Below are positions 1-10,960 of a DNA stretch of 64,000 nucleotides, piece by piece. The stretch covers positions 97,956-161,955 of the forward strand of contig JAGVSM010002950.1 of assembly GCA_022494885.1 (NCBI GenBank). Direction: 5' to 3'. Positions within the stretch are counted from its first letter, which is position 1; every line of letters begins with the position of its first letter. A program made the position numbers and the translations under genes. A model generated the notes under the pieces. That model saw only the letters and a list, made by a program, of their open reading frames with translations. It had not been told where the DNA came from and did no database searches. This DNA is from Micrasema longulum (Eukaryota > Arthropoda > Insecta > Trichoptera > Brachycentridae).

Positions 1-1400
1 GCTTTATTGTTTTGTTTTTTGGAGCAATTATTAATAATAAAGATTCTCACAATTGAAGGGCACTTCGTATTTATAATTAATATATTAGAAACGATAATTA
101 TTTTGAGTGTTCCATTTCCGTCTCAAGCTTGGAAATTCATTACGGCCTTAGTAAAATTCTGAATTAAACAAATATTTAAAGGAAACTTACAATGATGTAA
201 CTCAAGATGTCAGAATTGCCCTCAATGTCATTGTCAAAATTTCTGTCTCGGTGGTAATAATATTTCAAAACATTTTTTTTTCAACAAACGTAGATTCTTC
301 GCTTACTTGTCACATTTAAAATTTCATTAAAATGTTTAACTCGACTTTCAATTTTTGTAAAATTTTTGACCTGAATTGAAAAAAATTAAAAAACACTTAA
401 CAGTAAAATGAATTCTTAACCGTATCAAAAGCACTTTATTTTATTAGTTAATTTATTTTCCACCTTGAGATACCCATATAAGTAAATTGAATTTCACAAA
501 AAAAAAGTGCCCTTTTGTTAACCTTACAAATGCCATTAAGTATCATTTTGGCAGTACCTAGTAGGTCACAGTTTTTGAACCGATTTTAGGTGAAAAAAAA
601 TTATAGAATAACACGTTTTCATAGACTGTATTCGCTAAAATTGTAAAATTAAAAATTAATAAGTTTTTTTGACCTCATCTTATTAATACGTAAAAAGTTA
701 TGCGTATACATTTTCTTTTATAATATGGTGGGCTTTCTGATCATGGAAACGTAAATTGTGTTGACACGCTTATTGCGAATTTTATTTTTAATATTTTTTA
801 CGACGTTAACCAAGGTAATGGTTCAATTTTACGAACAGAATTGAATTTTTCATTCCGCACTGACATGGGACAATATAAGATGTTTAATGATATTAATTGC
901 ATGATTAATCAACGAAGCAAAAGCGAACGTTCCATTGCATTGTAGGATCCTTCTGTTAGAACGGGTGATTTTAGTCGTGATATAACTATCGAGTGTTCAT
1001 ACTGTGTCAAACTTAAAATTACAGTTTTTTGTTACTTGTGTGCTCTGTAATAACACTCAAATTATTCCGTGGGGTTTTGTTAAGTTGATGGTCTATGAAA
1101 ACAAACAGTGGAAGCTAAAATAACAATACGCATGTGTAGCCAAAAGTTGAACCAACAAAATGCGTTACGTAACGGATATAAAATAACAAATATAAGTTTA
1201 CAAGTTATTATTATTTCAAACACAATAAAAACAAAACATTTTAAAAACTCACCGACAAGTTGCTTAAACTGATAAAACCCTCTAAATGACAAAATTTAAG
1301 ATAACAAGTTAAAATAAAGTCGTTTGTTTTATTTTTTGCGCTTTATCGACTGATACAACCATATAAATAAAAATAAAAAAAATAAAAAATGTAAATAGGG
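1..1400. other. AT-rich non-coding stretch
   Basis: No recognisable gene or repeat family. The sequence is rich in A and T runs with scattered short frames that lack any family resemblance. A 70-codon minus-strand frame near 1080-1292 is hydrophobic and low-complexity, and I treat it as chance. Confidence 0.6.
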
Positions 1401-1415
1401 GCTAGATTTCTTATT

Positions 1416-1543
1416 GTCCATGCGCTCTGTAGCTGCAAGACGTTCTGTTATCTAGCTCACATATATCATAATTGTAATATATCGTAATTGGAGACGAGGA
1501 ACTAGAATCCCAACCGTCCATGCGCTCTGTAGCTGCAAGACGT
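1416..1543. repeat. Direct repeat, 28 bp, 100-bp spacing
   Basis: A 28-base sequence containing CATGCGCTCTGTAGCTGCAA occurs at 1416-1443 and again, identically, at 1516-1543. The spacing is exactly 100 bases. The DNA between the copies is not repeated. It lies just upstream of a retroelement-like 3' end. Confidence 0.8.
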
Positions 1544-1549
1544 GTTGGG

Positions 1550-1635
1550 ATATTTATTTATTATACAGCGCCCTTGAGGTGATTTTCACAAAAATGGCGC
1601 TATATAAATTATCCAAACATTATTATTATATCAAT
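1550..1635 (+). mobile_element. Retroelement 3' end with TTA-rich tail
   Basis: The stretch contains a GGCGCTATATAAA motif followed by a short ATT/TTA microsatellite. This arrangement is typical of RTE-like LINE or dependent SINE 3' ends in arthropods. No coding remnant is visible, so the family is inferred from the tail only. The 28-bp direct repeat just upstream may belong to the same element. Confidence 0.45.
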
Positions 1636-1785
1636 ACTCAGAGACTAAGTTTTAAAGTTGATTAATTCGTTCATTAAAAAAATCGGCAAAATTTTTTTTT
1701 TAAAATAATTTATTTTTTTATCAATATTCCTACAGAGATGAGGTAGAATTTTTTTCAAATTCAGGATTATCGATATTCAAGCGTT

Positions 1786-1850
1786 TTACAGGGCTTATGA
1801 CCTGTCATTGGCTGGGTTGAGTGGCCACTTTACGTTACTTTACGTACAAA
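1786..1850 (+). repeat. F1 family fragment
   Basis: A short copy of the F1 core: GGGCTTATGACCTGTCATTG followed by a GTGGCCACTTTAC-type block. F1 recurs at least a dozen times in the window in both orientations. Here 'plus' means the GACCTGTCATTGGCTGG reading. Confidence 0.75.
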
Positions 1851-3255
1851 AATACACATACCAAAAAATAATGTTGTGTAAATAATTTATGTTAAAAACC
1901 ATTATTTCCATTTACCAGATATTTTTTTAAAATCTCATCTATTAAAACCATTAAAAGTAACTAAGATGGTTTCATGAGCATGAATTTTAGATTTAGTTCC
2001 GACAAAATTGGTGGTTATTCTTATTGATTACAGCTTTATTCTTGCAAAAGGGAAAACAAATAATACGGAAAAAAAAATTGAAATAAAACCATACTTCAAA
2101 TTAAAACAAAACACGATAAAATACAGAAAAATTAAAATAATAAAATGGAAATAAAATATCTTATATTTAAAATTACTATAGAGTTAAATAAAATACAGTT
2201 AAATGAAATAAAATAAAACAAAATAAAATATAATAAAATATTGTAATGAAAAATTCAATGAAATTGTAAAATTCAGAATAGCCAAATATTTGTTTTCTCA
2301 GTATACCGTTGAAATGTTTGCTTTTTTTATTTTAATTGAAATTTATTTCACGTCAAAAAAAAACAAACTGATAACAAAAGTAGAGGTATATTAATTACTT
2401 AAAAAAAAACAGTTATGAATATAATGTAGGTAAGCATTAAATTAAGATAAAAATTATGGTACAGTTACAAGGTTACAAAATAATATTCTGTAATCATCAA
2501 AACATCCCACTGTCACCACGACAAAAGCAACCTTATCGAGTTAGCTTTTCCTTAAAGTTTCCTAGTAAAAGCCTTATACACTACTCCCAGTCATAAATAC
2601 ACATTATCGACAAACATGTGTGTAGAATACAAAGCCTTCGCGAGCTTTAAGCTGCCGCCTTTTATCGAATTTGGAAATAATTCTGATTTATAGTTTGCGG
2701 TACACAGGCGCTAAAATCGGTTACTATTTCAATATTAACCCCTTCGTTAAACGCGAACCTCAGCTAGGGGTAGGTTTAGGATGTATGTGAATGATGAAGG
2801 GATTACAGGCTGAATATTTTGTATGGATTGTTATATTGAATGTTTGAATTTTGATAATCCCTAATGTATTTGGGTTCAACTCACCTTGTTATACTTGTTT
2901 ATTCAACATTAATACGTCAACCATTATCAAATTCAACTAAATCACGAACAAAATAATCGAGAATTTCTAAGATGTTAAATTGTAAACATTTGCTTTCAAA
3001 CTAACAAAAAAAAATTTGCTGTCACAGTGTAAACAAAAATAACAGTAATGAATTGCGTGTGCTTTATACATACATAAAATGAAAAATATTTTCATGAATT
3101 TTCAATTGAAATTAATTTATTTTGCCAAATTAACAACACAAATAACAAAATACTTAAGGAATTATATTGGTACAACATGTCAAACCAGGAATCTTTGAGC
3201 AATGATTCGACAACATAAAGGTATAATACTCTTCAATAGCAAGATTTGCCTCTTA
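1851..3255. other. Non-coding stretch with A-rich simple repeat
   Basis: About 2040-2260 is an imperfect AAAAT/AAATA simple-sequence tract. About 2490-2800 is less AT-biased and shows no repeat match within the window; it could be old unique DNA. No gene recognised. Confidence 0.5.
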
Positions 3256-3259
3256 AACA

Positions 3260-3798
3260 ATGTTTCATTGATGTGAAAGATGTCAATCTCTTAAGTAATA
3301 ATGTTCGTCTGCCTTCTTCCATTCGGCATAACTAGAAGCGAGTTGGTTCAGAAAGCCGGGAGGTAAAAAAATCAGTGCTGATACTGTCAAAGATAACATC
3401 AAGAACATAAAAATTGATACATAAAATGGCTGAGTTCCCGACAAAACCTCTTATCAGTCTGAAAAATGGGTCAGTATGAACCCATCCCTTTTAAGTTGCA
3501 CATTATTGGTCCCATGCATTCCCAAGAGGAAGGCAGTGGGATAGAGCCACGAATAGGTACTTTACTCTCTCATGGAGAGATACATCAGAATTTATTTTTG
3601 AACCCTATCCAACACGAGGGAATATCTCGTCTCGTGTGGACTCCATACCACCGAGGCACTTTCAAGCCTGCTCCAAACCAACAAGTTATACACTATTTTA
3701 TTTGTACGGGGATCATTGGAAACCCATTCAGTTCTGCCGCATTATTAAATGATACGTTACAAGTGCGAATAAATTGGCGTTTTGATTTATGGTGAAAT
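3260..3798 (+). pseudogene. Decayed coding fragment, possibly viral capsid-like
   Basis: A 109-codon frame (3466-3795) ends in a stop right after RFDLW. Its composition is protein-like: 12 Pro, balanced charged residues and many aromatics, unlike the low-complexity frames around it. An in-frame stop sits just before its ATG. The upstream 200 bases carry two further protein-like stretches in other frames with stops between them, so the locus looks like a frameshifted, broken gene of which only the C-terminal part is open. The beta-rich, aromatic-ended C-terminus suggested to me a small-virus capsid protein fixed in the genome, but I recognise no specific family. A dead host or transposon gene is equally possible. 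No neighbouring replication gene is visible. Confidence 0.35.
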
Positions 3799-4036
3799 GC
3801 CTACCTTACTTTTGTAAGTGTTTAAGGGTGTGTGTTGAGGAATCCGTACGCCAATTGCAGCAAACATAAAATAAACAGGTTAGAGTCTGTAACTCCTGTT
3901 TAATTATAATTAAATAAAGGTAAATATTGTTACAAAGAAACGACAGTGATAATAACGCCCGCGAGAGAGTACTTGAGAGATGTTTTTATTACATGGCGAA
4001 TACGTAATGAATTAAATCATGTCTTCGCCAAGTTAT

Positions 4037-4107
4037 ACTGACTGACTGACTGCGTTAAGCTGACTGTGCTGGGCTGACTCTTTAGGCTGACTTGCTTGAG
4101 CTGACTG
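4037..4107. repeat. Minisatellite with GCTGACT every 13-14 bp
   Basis: GCTGACT begins at 4059, 4073, 4086 and 4100, after a short (GACT)n run at 4039-4052. The bases between the repeats vary. The minus-strand frame across it is a by-product of the repeat and not a gene. Confidence 0.7.
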
Positions 4108-4920
4108 GACGTTATTACGCCCTTTGGTATCATTATAAGCAGCGTTTTTTTTTCATATCTCCATTGCGTAGATAAAGTGTGTAATGAAGTGAATGTACTA
4201 CAGAGCATTTTTCTTATGTAAACGGACGTTTTACGTGCAATACTGTTATTCTTGCAGAATATAATGTATTGTATTCAACGGAAAACGCTGAGTTTCTTCT
4301 TGCATTCGTATTTATATACTTCAGGTAAAATCACTGCACGTCTGCTTGTCATCAATCAGTGGACTATGACTCCCACACTTTTATTATTTTACCAACTTTT
4401 ATAGATAAAAGATTGGCGGCTTACGTAGTGCAATTGCTAATACATTTGGCTTACGCACGGAAAAGATTCGATTTCCGGTCAAAACAAACCAAAATAACAT
4501 GATTTTTCTCAAGCCTGAGTATTCTGTGCTGTAATTCACTAGGTACTGTAATTGGGCCTTCTGGCCTATTGAAGTGCAAAAAAAAGATGTGATGCTACCA
4601 AGAAAAATGTTTTTTCTTTTGCACCTGCTGACAAGCATCTAGATAAGATATTTTATTAGATTTAAGTTTATTTATTTATGAAAAAATACATCTTCTTCAA
4701 CTTAACATATTACATTACAAAACGTATTTTATTTGTGCGAAATATTCCTAATTAGCATAGCGGTAGCAGATATGAAGGGATATAATATATTATGACACAA
4801 TAATTTTGATACAAAGTCGGTAAATAACATCACATATCACTCGTCCTACGAGCTGTTAGAACTGTTTTATTAAGGTGTTTTTTACGTATATGTATTGTAT
4901 TTTTTATAGATTATTAGAAA

Positions 4921-4955
4921 TTACTTTACTTTACTTTACTATACTTTACTATACT
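4921..4955. repeat. ACTTT simple repeat
   Basis: Five-base TTTAC units form a short microsatellite directly at the left edge of a truncated LINE, where its 5' junction would lie. Confidence 0.7.
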
Positions 4956-5790
4956 TATGTGCGAAGTCAACTCGAATTCGCTTCATTAGTATGGTCCCCT
5001 CAATATAATGTATATATTAATCAAATTGAAAACATTCAAAAGAAATTTATAAGGAGCCTGGAATATCGTTTTGGTAACATTGAAAATGATTACGGCGCAT
5101 CTTTGATCAATTTTAATATAGAATCACTACAAAAAAGGCGCCTTAGATATGATTTAATTTTTCTTTTCAAAATTCTCAATAACATAGTTGATTCGCCGTA
5201 TCTTTTACAAAATATTGGTTTCCGTTGTCCTCTTCGCTATACTAGATTAAATTCCCTTTTTTATGTACCAACTTGTAAAAACAATTATACCTCGAATTCA
5301 TTCATTAGATGTAGAAATTATAACGGACTCAGTATTGATGTAGACATTTTTAACTGCACGTTGCATTTGTACAGAAAATTTCTTCATGGGGTCGATTATT
5401 TGGGATAGTTGCTGAATGTACATCTTGAGTGGTTTATGCTATGCATATGTGCCGCATGTAATGTATATGTTTGTGTATGTTTTATATGTGCGTTCATGTT
5501 TGTGCGTGGATGGCTCGGAGTGTGCATTCGGTATTTTTATTTATTTTAATTTATTACCTCCATGGAAAACGCAAATGTCAACAATTATATTTTTTTCACT
5601 TAAAATTCTTATTTATTTTTTATTTTTTGTCACATTTAATGCTTATATCTTTTTAATTTATGAAAACTTAATTGGTCTTTTTATGTTAAAAAATTGTTGT
5701 TTTTAATACTGATTTTGTATGACTGTATGTTTTCTAAATAAAATAAAATAAAAAAAAAAAAAATAATAAAAAATAAAAAAAGTGAGTTGA
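4938..5790 (+). mobile_element. 5'-truncated LINE, RT C-terminal end
   Basis: The frame ending at 5408 matches the C-terminal part of jockey/CR1-type reverse transcriptases. It has a RSQLEFASLVWSPQ block (the usual 'R-S-x-L-E-Y-x-x-x-V-W-x-P' after the thumb), then ENIQKKFIR, SLQKRRLRYDLIFLFKI, and a RCPLR...LFYVPTCK block. Everything upstream (ORF1, endonuclease, palm with the catalytic Asp pair) is missing, which is normal 5' truncation after incomplete reverse transcription. The non-coding tail runs to an AATAAA-rich, A-rich end at about 5735-5785. The 177-codon open frame starts in flanking DNA, so its first 30 or so residues are not LINE sequence. Not mobile by itself. Confidence 0.85.
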
Positions 5791-7075
5791 AGACATTTAT
5801 TGCTGTGTACACAAAACTGTTTCTTTTTATTTTAGTTCTAGGTTGTTCGCAAGTTAAATTATTTGACGCTCTTGTATTTATTTAATGTATTTTGTAGTTT
5901 AAATAACATTTAAAGTTTGTCTTTATTTTATTGTTTTTTTATCTAAAATATCATTTCTACCTTTTTTGTGTATATTAATGCATCTAAATTAATTCATCTA
6001 GTTATTCTATATAAATCTGTGGTTCTAGTATGAGTGTTAAAATTAAATGTTACTCTAAATGCTTTATTCATTAATTTTTAAATATTAAAAATAAAACACT
6101 TATACTACAACAAAAATATAAGTTTTGCAGGTTATACCTTTTCAAAATAAAAATCAAATTCTTAAAACATGTCAATAATTGGTGCTCATCACTAAATAAT
6201 GAAATGGCTTCAAAATATGATTTAATCATTTACTTTAAGGTTATTCCGAAAGAGTTGGTTTTCTTAAGATTGGGGGTATATTTTTCAGCGAACGATATTA
6301 CCTATTCTCGCAGTCAACCCGGAGATTAATAATAGGGTGTCAATCAAAGGTTAAATAACGAAAGCTAGCTAACGTTGTTATCAACCCAAAACAGGGCAAC
6401 ATAAGGTTCTGTTATCTTTGACATTTGCACAAAGGAAGCAGAGAAAAAAGGTAATTTTTCATTTAACAAACGCAAGAATTCGCAGAAAAACCTTCAAGAA
6501 AGGGTTTTTCCTAAAAGAATCCCAAAATACATATGATAAAATCAAAGACACATTATTTAATCAAATTCTTTGATACTAAGTAAACCGTCAGCATTGGCTA
6601 TGCTTATGTTATATTGAATATAATACAAAAAATATCAATTTTAAAATGAGTATAAATAATATTATGGGAATAAAATACTTAAAATTTAAATAATATTAAA
6701 TGATGAAATTATTGAACCTTATGATTCAACGTTTTTTTTTGTCTAAATTTTAGAAAAGTTTGTCTCTTGATTAATGTAAAATGACGTCATAGCACCGTTT
6801 TTTGATCTTTTTTTTATTTTTAAAAAATAAAATAAAATTTATGACATTTGGTTTGTAATTATATGACTAAAAATTAACATAACACAATAAATCATATTTT
6901 TTAACAAACCATTTTTACTGAGCATATAAACTTTTAAAAAATCTGTTTCCGAGCGGATAAATAAACAGTTCTTTATATTCAATATTGCTAGAATCCTGGA
7001 CGAGTGTTTGGGACTTAATGTCTACTCCCAGGTAAACATTTCACAAAAAAAAAATCGATTGGAGCTAAAACCACC
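5791..7075. other. AT-rich non-coding stretch
   Basis: No gene or repeat recognised. About 6240-6440 has slightly higher GC and no other copy in the window. Confidence 0.5.
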
Positions 7076-7087
7076 TCATTTTTAGAG

Positions 7088-7320
7088 TTAGGCTCATTCG
7101 TCTACCATGCTTGAGGTTCTGGGTTCAATTACTTTCATCGAATGTGAAATATTGGTTTTAAAGGAAGTCATACAATGCAAAATTTCATTGACCGTAGACT
7201 GGTACCTTTAACGGAAGGTCAATCAATTGACTCTTCATGTAATAAAATCAATACAGGTTTGATTGAAGAACCAATAAAGTGTCCTATGTGCCACATAATA
7301 TAGATAGAGAAATGATCTAA
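7088..7320 (+). mobile_element. tRNA-derived SINE, family S2
   Basis: The head has an A-box-like segment (TTAGGCTCATTCGTC) and, about 35 bases on, a B-box-like GGTTCTGGGTTCAATT. The body, with GACTGGTACC, TTCATGTAATAAAATC and AAGTGTCCTATGTGCCAC, recurs as a fragment at 18,115-18,260. Poor pairing of any acceptor stem argues for a SINE and not a working tRNA gene. Confidence 0.6.
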
Positions 7321-7469
7321 TGACGACAAATTTATTAAAATACAAAAAAAAAGTTTCTAATATGTCAATATTTTTGTCGAGTAATAAATATTAGGTATTA
7401 AACCTATTTAGGATTTTATATTTCTAAGTAAACTGATCTGTCAACAAGAAAGGGTTAGCCACAAATAAA

Positions 7470-7550
7470 AAACCCTCTTTCAAATAATTGAACCCGAGAC
7501 CTCTTGCGTGGTAGACAAATACACTGACCATTACACCACCAGGCCGACAA
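7470..7550 (-). mobile_element. tRNA-like SINE head, family S2
   Basis: Read on the minus strand, GGCCTGGTGGTGTAATGGTC forms an A box and GGTCTCGGGTTCAATT a B box, spaced as in a tRNA. There is no matching acceptor stem and the flank continues into AT-rich DNA. I read it as a partial S2 copy in opposite orientation to the one 150 bases upstream. Confidence 0.6.
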
Positions 7551-7897
7551 CAAACAATAAAAATACAAAAATTATTATTGTAAAAACAAAACATTGTTAT
7601 GAAATCTAGACGCTTTCCGATGACACTTTATCTACTTATATGAAGGTTTGTTTTAAACAAAAATCATCGCCATCCCACGAGAGGGTGCGATAGACCAGCA
7701 GCCCTTTAAATAATCCCTTAAACCAACAAATTACAAATCATTAGCCTAGTAAATGTCTAGATTCTCCCATTCTTCCATGTCTACATCTCAGGTGAGATAT
7801 TTATCAAAAATATTATTATTAATACAAGTTCGATTAAAATAATTTAAAAAAAATATACATCAAGAAAATTGTTTTAATTATCTAAAAATCTTTGAAT

Positions 7898-8275
7898 CGG
7901 GTTGTGGTCCTGTGGCTAGTGTCGCGGACTCATGGATCAAAAGTACGAGGTTTGCAACCTGCTCTACCAAAACTTGGTTTCCATTTTCCAATATAAAGTT
8001 ATTGAGTTTTTCTACTGATATTTCTTGGTGGAACTGCATTTTAATTATAATAATAAAAATACTTTAATAGTTTTACTACACTTTTATTTTTAATTTTTCA
8101 TAAATTTAAAGTCTGACGATGTCGGTCACGACGAAACCCGGTCACTGGTAGAAAATTTATTTAAAAAAATATTAATAAAAGTGGAAAAAAACTATAAAAG
8201 TATTTTTATTATTATAATAAAAAGTTATTTACAATTCGTTGAAAATGGCCCTCAAAAGAGAAATATTTAAAAAAA
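7898..8275 (+). mobile_element. tRNA-derived SINE, family S1, interrupted
   Basis: The S1 head has CGGGTTGTGGTCCTGTGGCT and a degenerate B box. The head and first body part run 7898-7992. The S1 body resumes at about 8223 with AGTTATTTACAATTCGTTGA and GGCCCTCAAAA. The 230 bases between belong to another element (D1). S1 recurs at 34.3, 37.8, 51.6 and 54.5 kb. Confidence 0.7.
7993..8222. mobile_element. D1 inverted-repeat element inside a SINE
   Basis: Contains GACCGACATCGTC/ACCGGGTTTCGTCG-type sequence (read on the minus strand) and outer ends that are partly inverted copies (ATTATAATAATAAAAATAC on the left, its complement on the right). Related DNA is found at both ends of the 18.6-19.6 kb region. 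Probably a non-autonomous DNA transposon. Confidence 0.55.
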
Positions 8276-8311
8276 AAATATTTTAAAAAAAGTCTAAATT
8301 TGTTGCAATAG

Positions 8312-8625
8312 AGGGAAAACATTTTTGAATGCTAATATAGAAGTCCAGGCATTTACAAGGCTGCTACTTTACACAAGTCAACAGATGGAGAGTTGAGGAA
8401 ATGTGGATGTTTAAACATTAGCAGAATGGTTAATGTTACATAGTGTGTAAAGTGGCCCATGAAACAAGTCAACGACAGGTCATAGGCCTGTAAATACCTA
8501 GACTTCTATATTCCTATATCAAAAATGTTTTCCCTCTGTTGCAACAAATTTAGATTTAAATAACTCCCTAGAGAGGAAATCCAGCCTGTCTGCAAACATT
8601 TGGAGATACTCAAATCATTTTTGAA
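8312..8625. repeat. F1 family fold-back copy
   Basis: The left arm (about 8300-8362) and the right arm (about 8487-8565) are inverted copies of each other, each carrying GAGGGAAAACATTTTTGA-like sequence and the A-GAAGTC-AGGCATTTAC block. The centre has the GTGTAAAGTGGCC block. The copy ends in the ACTCCCTAGAGAGG-AATCCAG block seen in other F1 copies. Confidence 0.75.
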
Positions 8626-8689
8626 AAAAAAGTATTTATTGATACGATAAAAGTAAGCAAATTATATCAAATGGAAAAAAAAAAAAAAA

Positions 8690-8810
8690 AACGGATGTTT
8701 AAACATAGGCATGATGGTGAAAGTAAACCAGGCAATGACAAGTCATAAGCTCTGTAACGGCTAATACATAGGCATTTCCTTCTCAAAAATAATCCTGATT
8801 TTCCTAGTGA
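8690..8810 (-). repeat. F1 family fragment
   Basis: Degraded minus-orientation F1 core (AGGCAATGACAAGTCATAAG, CTCTGTAACGGC, CATTTCCTTCTCAAAAAT). It follows an A-rich tract at 8672-8690. Confidence 0.6.
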
Positions 8811-9512
8811 TATGTTGAATTCCGTATTTATTTTTAAATTGACCGTACATGCTATACACATACCTTTATAAAATTAAGTTATTACTTAATCTTTCTATGC
8901 ATATTGATATATATTGTCATGTTCAAGAATTTAAATCTGTGAAATTCGGCAAAGATCCGCACCAACGGTGGGCGGCGCGCCGAAGCCAATAAATTTTCGA
9001 AAATGAATCAAACTTTTTTAATCTCGAAATTTCCAATAACGCACAGGCTTGTTTTTACGAAAGCTTTCTGAAAATTTAAACTCAGACTTTTAAACATTTG
9101 CAGCTACAATGGCTGGGAATTCCATCTCGTCTGAGCAAAAATGTGCTGTGTAACGAGTTTAAATTGAATCAATTATTCCTTGGTAATATTTAAGCAGTGA
9201 TGTGTGGAAATCTTATCAGACAATTACGGGAGGATTTTTTCCTACCCTCAATTTTGGCGTGGAAATTGCCTTTGTGGGAGGTAAATCACCTTCTAACTGT
9301 TTTTTTATTACCTCCGTATTCTATGTAGAAAAGCCTATTGGTAAAGCTAAAAAGCTTTATTATTCGTGGAAGATTAATCGCTAAGAAAAAAACTAACTAA
9401 GTGGTTAGGGTTAAATTATTTATCATCATCATCACTTCCCTTCTTTTAGCTGGTAGTACAAAAGGCACTGAATTGATCAAATGCAGGGTATTTCGATGAT
9501 ACCGACGCAGAT

Positions 9513-9625
9513 GCGACGCTTTATTTATTTATTCATGCAAAGATACATATAACAAAAAAAAAAGATAATGTTTCCCTTACTCTATGAGGCCAAGAGCCCC
9601 GTGTTGAGTTGAGATACAATAGTAT
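9513..9625 (-). mobile_element. Retroelement 3' UTR-like tail, family T
   Basis: On the minus strand this carries AACACGGGGCTCTTGGCCTC and then an AT-rich end with AATAAATAAA. Homologous tails lie at 17,690-18,000 and 39,430-39,790, both in the same orientation. No coding part is attached, so the parent LINE is unknown. Confidence 0.5.
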
Positions 9626-9659
9626 ATTAAAATGAAACAATGAAAATAAAAAAAAATAC

Positions 9660-10350
9660 ATTACCATATTACAACTGAGATGAAGAACATTAAAAAGAAG
9701 GTAATATATAAATCTTGGCATCTACAGGGCTTATGACCTGTCAATAGCTGGTTAAGTGGCCACTTTACACACTGTGTAACATTCACCATTCTGCCCAAAT
9801 TTGAACATCTATATTACTTCAATTCTTTCATCTGTTGATTTCGTCTTATTTAATTATTTCACCTACATACTAGGTAACGCCTGAAAATTTTATATTTTCA
9901 ATTTTTATACTTCTTCATGGACCAGGTGAATTTATCAACAATATTTTGAGTTTGGATTCAACTCCCTGGGGAGTTGTTAACATTCACATATTACAACAGA
10001 GATGAAAAACATTTAAGAAAAGGTAATATATAAATCTAGGCATCTACAGGGCCACTTTACACAATATGTAACATTTACAATTCTGCCCATATTTGAACAT
10101 CTACATTCGTTAATTTTTTTTTTAAATGTTGATGTTTGTGAAGTGAAAGAGCTGAAACCTTTATTTAAGTGGCCACTTTAACCAGCCAATGACAGGTCAT
10201 AAGCCTTGTAGATGCTTAGATTTATATATTACCTTATCTTAAATGTTCTTCATCTCTGTTGTAATATGTTTATGTTAACAGCTCCCCAGGGAGTTGAACC
10301 CAGTCCCTGTCTACAAACATTTGTACAAACTCAAAATATTGTTGAAAAAG
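9660..10350. repeat. Cluster of direct and inverted F1 copies
   Basis: A plus copy (9664-9985) is followed without a gap by the start of a second plus copy (9986-10,125). That copy passes into a minus copy (about 10,150-10,350). The unit ends CTCCCTGGGGAGTTGTTAAC, then ATATTACAACAGAGATGAA begins the next. The cluster gives the clearest picture of an F1 unit of roughly 300-500 bp. Confidence 0.75.
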
Positions 10351-10384
10351 ATACATATTATTAATTACTGTGTAGCTGTGGTGA

Positions 10385-10960
10385 AACACGAATCTTCATA
10401 GGACGCAAGACTTGACAAACCTCCCTTTATATATTTGAATGATTTTTCGCAATCTTCAAATGGACAATTTTGCATCGGATTTGGAGAGAAAATTCGTAAA
10501 AATATGCCAAACATTAAAACAAAAATTTTTTTAGCTGTGCTTTAGCAAATAAGAATTATGTGAGTGAAAGTGATGCCAATGCCACAACAAATCCGTTTTC
10601 TTTCATAAGAAAGAGCACACGAATATAACTTATAACAAGGCACCCAGAGACGCTGTTAGGAAAGAGACACAAACAAAAGAAGAAATTCGTTCAATCGGTC
10701 GCTTATTGGCAGTAGATGGGAGTGCACGCTAATTATATTACCTGATTATTAATGAATTTTAATTTATTTTATTGTAACAGACCTTAATTATACTACGATT
10801 CTTATAAATTATGGAAAAATAATTATTAAGATTACGCACTTATGTTTTATTTTTCCTTCTAAATGTCTGAGTTTCTGAATAGTCTGCCTTTTGCATGAGG
10901 TAACATATTGTTACATCACCGCGTGTAAGGAAATTTTGCAGCATAGCCTTTTAAAAATTA
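10385..10960 (+). repeat. Diverged repeat D4, copy 1
   Basis: Aligns by eye along its length with 53,340-53,870. Shared landmarks in the same order are ATATTTGAATGAT, AATCTTCAAATGGA, GTGAAAGTGATGCC, ACTTATAACAA, GAGACGCTGTTA, TAAATTATGGAAAA and a TGTTACATCACC block near the end. Neither copy keeps a convincing coding frame. Class unknown. Confidence 0.6.

Noticed and set aside
5416..5706. 96-codon plus frame rich in Cys, Tyr and Phe
   Set aside because: It is in the 3' UTR of the truncated LINE; hydrophobic AT-driven composition and no family features.
7470..7550. A tRNA gene
   Set aside because: A- and B-box-like segments are present but no acceptor stem closes and the anticodon arm is poor; the same heads recur with SINE bodies.
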